Source: Acidovorax temperans (GTDB lineage Bacteria > Pseudomonadota > Gammaproteobacteria > Burkholderiales > Burkholderiaceae_C). Taken from it: DNA of 64,000 nucleotides. The notes below the pieces were generated by a model. The model saw only the letters and a program-made list of their open reading frames with translations. It did no database searches and was not told where the DNA came from. Shown piece after piece: positions 54,555 to 61,810 of the stretch (the stretch's first letter is position 1; every line of letters starts with the position of its first letter). The position numbers and the translations under genes are program-made. The stretch lies in contig NZ_VFPV01000001.1 in the NCBI RefSeq assembly GCF_006716905.1, forward strand, positions 487,501 to 551,500, written 5' to 3'.

Positions 54555-55309
54555 TCAGCAGTCTCCAGCGTTTCGGTGCCCAGATACACGGCCTGCACCT
54601 CGGCGTTGTTGCGAATGGCGTCGGGGGTGCCGCTGGTCAGCACGCGGCCATACACCAACACAGAAATGCGGTCGGCCAGGCGGAACACGGCGTCCATGTC
54701 GTGCTCGATCAACAGCACGGCCATGTCGCGCCGCAGGGTGTCGATCAGCTCCACCATCTGCAGCGATTCATCGGGCCCCATGCCGGCCATGGGCTCGTCC
54801 AGCAACAACAGCTTGGGCTTGGCTGCCAGCGCCAGGGCGACGTCGAGCGTGCGCTGGGCACCATGCGGCAGTGCTCCCGCCAGTCCGTGCAGCTGGTGCT
54901 GCAGGCCCACCCGCTCGGCCAGTTGCTCGGCGCGTTCGTACAAGCCATGCGAACTGGAGCGGGGCTGCAAGAACCGAAAGCTGGAACCGCTGTGCGCCTG
55001 CACAGCCAGCACCAGGTTGTCGCGCACGCTTTGGTTCGGAAAAATGCGCGTGACCTGGAAGCAGCGCGACAGGCCCAGCGCCACCCGCCGATGCATGGGC
55101 AGGTGGGTCAGGTCTTGACCGCCCAGCACGATGCGCCCGGCGTCTGGCGCCAGCAGGCCCGATATTTGGTTCACCAGCGTGGTCTTGCCCGCCCCGTTGG
55201 GGCCGATGAGCGCGTGGATTTCGCCCGGCTCTACCGTCAGGCTCACATGGTCCGTGGCCAGCAGGCCGCCAAACCGCTTGACCAGCCCTTGCACCTGAAA
55301 AAGGCTCAT
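54551..55309 (-). CDS. Branched-chain amino acid-type ABC transporter ATP-binding protein (LivG-like), second system
   Basis: A 252-residue ABC ATPase: Walker A GPNGAGKTTLVNQISG, LivG-type signature LPHGAQRTLDVALALA and Walker B LLLLDEPMAGMGPDES. The start MSLFQVQGLVKRFGG at 55309 overlaps the permease stop by ATGA; an upstream in-frame start six codons earlier lies within that gene. Confidence 0.92.
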   Translation of the reverse strand: MSLFQVQGLVKRFGGLLATDHVSLTVEPGEIHALIGPNGAGKTTLVNQISGLLAPDAGRIVLGGQDLTHLPMHRRVALGLSRCFQVTRIFPNQSVRDNLVLAVQAHSGSSFRFLQPRSSSHGLYERAEQLAERVGLQHQLHGLAGALPHGAQRTLDVALALAAKPKLLLLDEPMAGMGPDESLQMVELIDTLRRDMAVLLIEHDMDAVFRLADRISVLVYGRVLTSGTPDAIRNNAEVQAVYLGTETLETAE

Positions 55310-56283
55310 GGCTTGCTCCTGGCCCACAGATCACTCAGCGCCGCCAGCCCCTTGGGGGCATAGAGGGCGGTAGCAATCAACAGCAGGCCGAGCGGCATGT
55401 GCCAGTGGCTGGTGTGCAGCTTGAGCGCCTCTTCCAGCGCCAGCCACACGGCCGCGCCCACCGGCCCGCCCCAGCGGCGGCCCAGGCCGCCAATGATCAC
55501 CATGACGATGAGCGTGGCCGACTGCGTCCAGTGCATCATCGACGGGCTGACAAAGCTGTTCCCCGTGGCCAGCAGTGCACCTGCCAGCCCGGCAATGGCC
55601 CCGGCCACCACAAAGGCCGTGAGCTGCAGCAGGTACACCGGGTAGCCCAGTGCCCGCATGCGGATTTCATTGTCGCGAATGCCGACCAGCGCGGTGCCAA
55701 AGCGCGAACCCGCGGCCCGGTCCAGCCACCACAGCAGCGCGGCAACGATGGCCAGCACCACCCAGTACAGCGTAGCCTCATCAGCCATCTCCAGCCCCAT
55801 GCCCAGCGCGGGCCGCGCCATCAGCGTGTAGCCATCATCGCCCCCATAGCTGCGCAGCGACACAAAGACGAAGTACAGCATCTGCGCAAACGCCAGCGTG
55901 ATCATGATGAAGTACACGCCCTTGGTGCGCAGTGAAATCGAGCCAATGACCAGCGCCGCAAACGCCGCGAGCAGCGCTGCCGCAGGCCACATGACCCAGG
56001 CCGAGACGAACCCGGCATCGCTGAGCAGCACCACCGCATAGGCTCCCACGCCCATGAAGCCCGCGTGGCCCAGCGCCACCATGCCGCCAAAGCCCATGAT
56101 GAAGTTCAGGCTGGCCGCAGCCAGCGCCACCACCAGCACACGGCGCACAAAGCCGATGTAGAAATCAAGCCCCAGCGCCGCAGCTACTGGGGGAAACAAG
56201 GCCAGCGCGAGCAGGATGGCCAGGGGCCAGGCGGCGGCTTTCCAGCGCGAGGGGGAAGTCGAGGAAGACAAGGTCGCCTGCAT
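55306..56283 (-). CDS. Branched-chain amino acid-type ABC transporter permease (LivM-like), second system
   Basis: 325 residues, about ten helices. It carries NFIMGFGGMVALGHAGFMGV in the first third and the coupling loop GGLGRRWGGPVGAAVWLALE near the C-terminus, where RR replaces the more usual small residues. ATGA overlap with the LivG-like gene and a 9-bp gap from the LivH-like gene show one operon. Confidence 0.9.
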   Translation of the reverse strand: MQATLSSSTSPSRWKAAAWPLAILLALALFPPVAAALGLDFYIGFVRRVLVVALAAASLNFIMGFGGMVALGHAGFMGVGAYAVVLLSDAGFVSAWVMWPAAALLAAFAALVIGSISLRTKGVYFIMITLAFAQMLYFVFVSLRSYGGDDGYTLMARPALGMGLEMADEATLYWVVLAIVAALLWWLDRAAGSRFGTALVGIRDNEIRMRALGYPVYLLQLTAFVVAGAIAGLAGALLATGNSFVSPSMMHWTQSATLIVMVIIGGLGRRWGGPVGAAVWLALEEALKLHTSHWHMPLGLLLIATALYAPKGLAALSDLWARSKP

Positions 56284-56292
56284 AAAAACGGC

Positions 56293-57213
56293 TCAGGCTT
56301 TCGCAGAAAACAGCCCCGCAGGGCGAAAAGCCAGCACGGCGGCCATCAGGGCGTACATGGACACCTCGGCAAACAGCGGCCCCAGGTCGGCCGCCAGGGC
56401 TGGGGGCAGCGTGGCGCGCAGCAGCAGGGGCAAAAAGGCGCGGCCAATCGTGTCCACCAGCCCCACCAGCATCGCCGCCACAAAGGCCCCGCGCACCGAG
56501 CCAATGCCGCCAATGACAATGACCACCAGCGCCGGAATCAGGATCGATTCACCCATGCCCACCTGCACGGCCACCAGTGGCCCCATGAGCGCGCCCGCCA
56601 GCGCGGCCAGGGCCGCACCCAGCACAAAAATGCCGCTGAAGATGCGCGTGACGCGCACCCCCATCAGCTCGGCCATCCAGCGGTTGGATGCGCCCGCGCG
56701 CACCAGCATGCCCACGCGGCTGTGGTTGACCAGCAGGTACAGCAGCAGCGCCACCAGCACCCCGGCGCCCAGCACCAGCAGTCGGTACGAGGGGTATGGC
56801 AGACCCACAAACAGCTCCACCGGCCCAGCCAGTGCGGCCGGGGCCGAAGCCATCACCGGCGAGGGGCCCCAGATCATCTTGACTGCGTCGTCCGCCACCA
56901 GGATGACGCCAAACGTGGCCAGCACCTGCGCCAGGTGGTCGCGCCCGTACAGGCGGCGCATGAGCGTGACTTCCAGCAGCGCCGCCACTGCGGCCGTCAC
57001 CACCACCGCCACCCCCACCGCCAACGCAAACGAGCCTGACTGCACATGCACCTGCGCAGCCACATACGCCCCCACCATGAACAGTGAGCCGTGCGACAGG
57101 TTCAGCACGTCCATCACGCCGAAGACCAGGGTCAGGCCGGCGGCAATCAGGAACAGCATGAGCCCGTAGCCCGCACCGTTGAGCAGTTGCTCAAAAACAA
57201 GAATGGCGTTCAT
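56293..57213 (-). CDS. Branched-chain amino acid-type ABC transporter permease (LivH-like), second system
   Basis: 306 residues. LivH hallmarks are GVMDVLNLSHGSLFMVGAYV near residues 40-60 and GGIGSVRGAFVAAMLVGLVD near 225-245. The start at 57213 (MNAILVFEQLLNGAGYGLML) is typical. It lies 111 bp after the binding-protein gene on the same strand. Confidence 0.91.
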   Translation of the reverse strand: MNAILVFEQLLNGAGYGLMLFLIAAGLTLVFGVMDVLNLSHGSLFMVGAYVAAQVHVQSGSFALAVGVAVVVTAAVAALLEVTLMRRLYGRDHLAQVLATFGVILVADDAVKMIWGPSPVMASAPAALAGPVELFVGLPYPSYRLLVLGAGVLVALLLYLLVNHSRVGMLVRAGASNRWMAELMGVRVTRIFSGIFVLGAALAALAGALMGPLVAVQVGMGESILIPALVVIVIGGIGSVRGAFVAAMLVGLVDTIGRAFLPLLLRATLPPALAADLGPLFAEVSMYALMAAVLAFRPAGLFSAKA

Positions 57214-57324
57214 GGCAAGGCGGCGGTGCGCGAAAAGGAAGGCACGTCCATGCAAAGGTCGCGGCGCTGGGTCATAGAGAAAGGCGGGGCGGGCGAGACA
57301 GGCTTACTTGATTCAGGGCCAAGC

Positions 57325-58542
57325 TCACTTCAGCTTGCACTGCGCGGCGTACGCGTCGCCGTAGTTCTCCAGCACGGTACGGATGGTCTTGTTGGTCACG
57401 CGGCCTTCGGCGTTTTTGCCGATGCTGCGCAGGTAAAAGTTCTGCACCGGAAAGTGGTTGTTGGCGTAGCGGAAATTGCCGCGCACCGACGGGAACTGCG
57501 CCTTGGCAATGGCCTTGGTCAGCGCTTCCTTGTCGCTGACCTTGCCGCCTGTGGCTTTCACGGCAGCGTCCATGGCCATGATCACGTCATAGGCCTGGGC
57601 TGCGTACAGCGAGGGGTAGCGGCCACCGTATTCCTTGCGGAAGGCGGCCACGAAGGCCTTGTTGGCAGCGTTGTCCAGGTCGTGCGCCCAGTGGGTGGTG
57701 TTGAACAGGCCCAGCATGGGCTCGCCCACGGCACCAATCACGTCTTCATCCGACGAAAAACCGCTGGTAACCAGCGTGATGTCCTTGGACAGGCCCGCTC
57801 CCACAAACTGCTTGATGAAGTTGATGCCCATGGCGCCGGGCAGGAAGAAATACACAGCATCGGGCTTGGCGGCGCGCAGCTGGGCCAGCTCGGTCGCGTA
57901 GTCGATCTGCCCCACCTTGGTGTAGATCTCGTCGGCCACCTGGCCCTTGAACTTGCGCTTGAAGCCAGTGAGCGAATCCTTGCCTGCGGGGTAATTGGGG
58001 GCGATCAGCACCATGCGGCCAAATTTCTGGTCGGCCGCAAACTGGCCGGCGGCTTCGTGAAACTGGTCGTTCTGGTAAGCCGTGCCGAAAAAGTAGGGGT
58101 TGCACTGCGCCCCTGCCAGCTGGCTGGGGCCTGCGTTGTTCGACAGGTAGGGCACCTTGGCGGCAAACAGCGTGGGTGCCACGGCCAGGGCCACATTGCT
58201 GGCGATGGGGCCGGTGAACAGGTCGATCTTTTCGCGCTGCACAAAGCGGTCTACCAGCTGCTTGGCCTGGTCGGGGCTGCCCGCCATGTCGGTCTGCACA
58301 AATTCTGCAGGCTGGCCGCCCAGCTTGCTGCCCAGTTGCTTGATGGCCAGCGCAAACCCGTCGCGTGCCTCGGCGCCGGGGCCGGCGAACGGGCCCGACA
58401 CATCCAGCGCCACCCCCACCTTGATCGGCGAGCCCTGGGCATGGGCGGGGGCGCTGGCGAATGCAGCCAGCGTGGCCCAGGCCGTCAGGTGCGCCGTGCG
58501 GCGCAGCGTTGCAACGCAGAGAGAGCGGAAAAGGGGTGCCAT
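57325..58542 (-). CDS. ABC transporter substrate-binding protein, second LIV-type system
   Basis: A 405-residue periplasmic receptor. The signal peptide ends APAHAQ near residue 36, and the mature start is GSPIKVGVALDVSGPFAGPG. YLSNNAGPSQLAGAQCNPYF and PNYPAGKDSLTGFKRKFKG match receptors often annotated for aromatic or amide ligands, so the substrate need not be branched-chain amino acids. First gene of the operon; AGGA precedes the ATG. Divergent from an alpha/beta hydrolase gene across 251 bp. Confidence 0.88.
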   Translation of the reverse strand: MAPLFRSLCVATLRRTAHLTAWATLAAFASAPAHAQGSPIKVGVALDVSGPFAGPGAEARDGFALAIKQLGSKLGGQPAEFVQTDMAGSPDQAKQLVDRFVQREKIDLFTGPIASNVALAVAPTLFAAKVPYLSNNAGPSQLAGAQCNPYFFGTAYQNDQFHEAAGQFAADQKFGRMVLIAPNYPAGKDSLTGFKRKFKGQVADEIYTKVGQIDYATELAQLRAAKPDAVYFFLPGAMGINFIKQFVGAGLSKDITLVTSGFSSDEDVIGAVGEPMLGLFNTTHWAHDLDNAANKAFVAAFRKEYGGRYPSLYAAQAYDVIMAMDAAVKATGGKVSDKEALTKAIAKAQFPSVRGNFRYANNHFPVQNFYLRSIGKNAEGRVTNKTIRTVLENYGDAYAAQCKLK

Positions 58543-58793
58543 CTTCAGGTCCTATCGGGAGAATGTGAAACGTGAGCGAGACGCGAATGCTACAGCCCTC
58601 CAAGAACCTGACTGGGCGCAGCAACCTGCCGAAATGCGTGGGGCGGTGGCATGGGGCGAGAAGCCAGGCCGGGCGGCACGCCGCCAGACTCCAAGGTGAC
58701 AGCCGCCCCGCCCGGCCTTGCGGCGGTGCGCCGTAACATTGGGCCAACCCATCACGCCCGCGCCAAGCGGCCCTGCCCCGAGTTTTCCGCCCC

Positions 58794-59696
58794 ATGTACC
58801 AGCCCATCCACCCTCTGCGCAGCAGCACCTTGCCCCTGCGCCGCCTCACCTACCACGTGAACCACTGGGGCCCCGAGCAAAGCCCCCTGCCCCCGCTGGT
58901 GCTGCTGCATGGCTGGATGGACGTGGGCGCCTCGTACCAGTTCACGGTGGATGCGCTGCGCCAGCAGCGGCGCATTCTGGCGCCCGACTGGCGCGGCTTT
59001 GGGCAGACCAGCACGCCGCAGGCCGACCACTACGTGTTTGCCGACTACCTGGCAGACCTGGACATGCTGCTCGACCATTACGCCCCCGGCCAGGCCGTGA
59101 ACCTGGTGGGCCACAGCATGGGCGGCAACGTGGCCATGATGTACGCTGGTGTGCGGCCCGAGCGCATTCGCCGTCTGGTCAACCTGGAGGGCTTTGGCAT
59201 GCCCGCCACCCGCCCGGCGCAGGCGCCCACGCGGTACGCCCAGTGGATCGATGAGATCAAGCAACTGCACCAGGGCGAAAAAACCCTGAACACTTACGAC
59301 GACGCCAGCGGGGTGGCCCGCCGCCTGATGAAGACCAACCCCCGCCTCCCGCAAGACAAGGCCGAGTGGCTTGCGCAGCACTGGGCGCGGCCCAATGCCC
59401 AGGGCCGGTGGGAAATCCTGGGCGACCCGGCCCACAAGGTGACCAGCGCCCAACTGTTTCGCGTGGACGAGACGCTGGCCCTGTACGCCCGCATCACCGC
59501 CCCGGTGCTGGCGGTGGAGGCCAGCGACGACAGCCTGGGCCAGTGGTGGAAAGAGCGCTACAGCCTGGACGAATACCACGAGCGCCTTACCCATGTGCCC
59601 AACTGCCGCGTGGCCGTGGTGCAGGACGCGGGCCACATGCTGCACCACGACCAGCCCGAGGCCGTGGCACGGCTGATAGAAGATTTTCTAGACTGA
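58794..59696 (+). CDS. Alpha/beta fold hydrolase
   Basis: 300 residues. The oxyanion HG is in LVLLHGWMDVGAS (about 35-47), the nucleophile Ser108 in VGHSMGG, an acid candidate in AVEASDDSLGQWW, and the catalytic His281 in DAGHMLHHDQPE. The overall style is that of epoxide-hydrolase/haloalkane-dehalogenase-like or C-C hydrolases; the substrate is unknown. Divergent from the second LIV operon. An interspersed repeat follows the stop. Confidence 0.87.
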   Translation: MYQPIHPLRSSTLPLRRLTYHVNHWGPEQSPLPPLVLLHGWMDVGASYQFTVDALRQQRRILAPDWRGFGQTSTPQADHYVFADYLADLDMLLDHYAPGQAVNLVGHSMGGNVAMMYAGVRPERIRRLVNLEGFGMPATRPAQAPTRYAQWIDEIKQLHQGEKTLNTYDDASGVARRLMKTNPRLPQDKAEWLAQHWARPNAQGRWEILGDPAHKVTSAQLFRVDETLALYARITAPVLAVEASDDSLGQWWKERYSLDEYHERLTHVPNCRVAVVQDAGHMLHHDQPEAVARLIEDFLD

Positions 59697-59718
59697 TGCG
59701 TTTCTGCCATATTGAGGG

Positions 59719-59776
59719 AAAAATGCCTCCAAGCCAATTGGCAAAAGCGCAAGCAGCTATTAAATAAATAGCAAAT
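59719..59776 (-). repeat. Two-hairpin interspersed repeat, copy 6
   Basis: Reverse-orientation copy with a diverged second hairpin: GCCTCCAAGCCAATTGGCAA, then GCGCAAGCAGCTATTAAATAAATAGC. Confidence 0.65.
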
Positions 59777-59963
59777 TCTTGAATCCCCAGGGCAATCAGG
59801 TGTGCCGTGGGTGGGCCGTCTGAGCCAGTCCGGCAGGCGGGTTGCAGCACCGCCCCGCAAGCCCACGGCCTTGGCTATCCCCGTGTTCTTCGAGGAGATC
59901 AGCCCTTGGGGCGTCCCGTGAGAAAATCGCCGGTTATTTCACAGAACACACAGGATACGCACC

Positions 59964-61068
59964 ATGGACGCAGAACGCATCAACCTCATCGGCACCACCC
60001 TGGCGGACCTGGCCACCCGCACGCAAGAGTTACGGAGGTATCTTTGACTTCGATGCCAAATTCGAACGTCTGAGAACCGTCAACGCGTCGCTCGAAGACC
60101 CCTCGGTCTGGAACGATCCCAAGAAGGCCCAGGAGCTGGGCAAAGAACAAAAGTCGCTCTCCAGTGTGGTTGTCACGCTGGACAAGCTGACTCGCGAGCT
60201 GGCCGACAACGCCGAGCTGTACGAGATGAGCAAGGAAGAAGGCGATGAAGCCGGCCTGCTCACCATCGAAGCCGAAGCCGACAAGCTGCGCCCGCTGATC
60301 GAAGAGCTGGAATTCCGCCGCATGTTCAGCAACGAGGCCGATCCGCTGAACTGCTTTGTGGACATCCAGGCCGGCGCCGGTGGCACCGAAGCGTGCGACT
60401 GGGCCAGCATGTTGCTGCGCCAATACCTCAAGTACGCCGAGCGCAAGGGCTTCAAGGCCACGGTGGAGGAAGAAACTGCGGGCGACGTGGCCGGCATCAA
60501 GAGCGCCACGATCAAGATCGAAGGCGAATACGCCTATGGCCTGCTGCGCACCGAAACCGGCGTGCACCGCCTGGTGCGCAAGAGCCCGTTCGACAGCTCG
60601 GGCGGCCGCCACACCTCGTTTGCCTCGCTGTTCGTCTACCCCGAGATTGATGACTCGATCGAGATCAACATCAACCCGGCCGACGTGCGCACCGACACCT
60701 ACCGTGCCTCCGGCGCCGGCGGCCAGCACATCAACAAGACCGACTCGGCCGTGCGCCTGACGCACATCCCCACCGGCATCGTCGTGCAGTGCCAGGACGG
60801 CCGCAGCCAGCACAGCAACCGCGACGTGGCCTGGCAGCGCCTGCGCAGCCGCCTGTACGACTACGAAATGCGCAAGCGCCAGGAAGAGCAGCAGAAGCTG
60901 GAAGACACCAAGACCGATGTGGGCTGGGGCCACCAGATCCGCTCGTACGTGCTGGACAACAGCCGTATCAAGGACTTGCGCACCAACGTGGAAGTCTCGG
61001 CCACGCAAAAGGTGCTGGACGGCGACCTCGATGTGTTCATCGAGGCCTCGCTCAAGCAGGGCGTGTGA
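59964..61068 (+). CDS. prfB: Peptide chain release factor 2, expressed by programmed +1 frameshift
   Basis: A 27-codon first frame ([20 protein letters not shown]...) ends at a TGA at 60045-60047. The remaining 340 codons continue in the +1 frame from 60046, giving a 367-residue protein. RF2 reads UGA and UAA stops. The peptidyl-hydrolysis motif is [16 protein letters not shown], and the SPF stop-recognition tripeptide lies in [13 protein letters not shown]. Low RF2 favours the shift, so the gene regulates itself. Followed by a HAD phosphatase gene 58 bp later. Confidence 0.96.
60031..60048 (+). promoter_or_regulatory. prfB programmed frameshift site
   Basis: An internal Shine-Dalgarno-like GGAGG three bases before CTT-TGA-C matches the canonical RF2 signal. 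The ribosome slips from CTT to TTT at the in-frame TGA. Confidence 0.95.
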
Positions 61069-61126
61069 TGCGCCCCCTGCCGCAGCCGCTGGGCCCCGCC
61101 GCCCTGCCCCTGGGTGGGTGCCCGGC

Positions 61127-61810
61127 ATGAGCCGCATCCCCACCCAGGCCATCATCTTCGACATGGATGGCACGATGATCGACTCCATGCCCTGGCACGC
61201 TCAGGCATGGGTCGAATTTGTGCGCCGCCGCCGCATGAACGTGGACGTGCCCGACCTGATGGCTCGCACCACCGGGCGCAACGGCACCGAGTGCATCCGC
61301 GAACTGCTGGGCCGCGAGGTGCAGCAGGACGAAGCCGACGCCCTGACGCGCGAGAAGGAAGACATCTACCGCGAGCTCTTCGGCCCCCGTTTTGCCGAAG
61401 TGGCAGGGTTTCGCCAATTTGCGCGGCAGGTGGCAGACTGCGGCTTGAAGGTGGCAGTGGGCACGGCAGGCGACATCCACAACGTGCACTTTGCCCTGTC
61501 GCACCTGCAGATGGATGTGCAGCCCCTGGCCATTGTGCGTGGCGATGAAGGCCTGCCGGGCAAGCCCGAGCCCGCCATCTTCCTAGAAGCCGCCCGCCGG
61601 ATAGACGTGCTGCCGCAGCACTGCATCGTTTTTGAAGACGCCCCTTTTGGCATTGAAGCCGCCCGCCGCGCAGGCATGCGCGCCGTGGCGGTGTGCAGCA
61701 CGCACAGCCCCACGCAATTGGCAGGCCCCCATGTGCTGGCTGCCGTGCGCGACTACACCGAACTCATGAACACCGACTTTCTGGAGAGCATCCATGTTGC
61801 AACTGTCTAA
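61127..61810 (+). CDS. HAD-family phosphatase, beta-phosphoglucomutase-like
   Basis: 227 residues. Motif I is FDMDGTMIDS with nucleophile Asp12 and Asp14. A helical cap follows, then motif II in VAVGTAGD, motif III Lys in GKPEPAIFLEAA and motif IV FEDAPFGIEAARRAG. The cap layout is that of subfamily I with phosphoglucomutase-like specificity; the substrate is unknown. Its last 17 bases overlap the pepN start. Confidence 0.9.
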   Translation: MSRIPTQAIIFDMDGTMIDSMPWHAQAWVEFVRRRRMNVDVPDLMARTTGRNGTECIRELLGREVQQDEADALTREKEDIYRELFGPRFAEVAGFRQFARQVADCGLKVAVGTAGDIHNVHFALSHLQMDVQPLAIVRGDEGLPGKPEPAIFLEAARRIDVLPQHCIVFEDAPFGIEAARRAGMRAVAVCSTHSPTQLAGPHVLAAVRDYTELMNTDFLESIHVATV

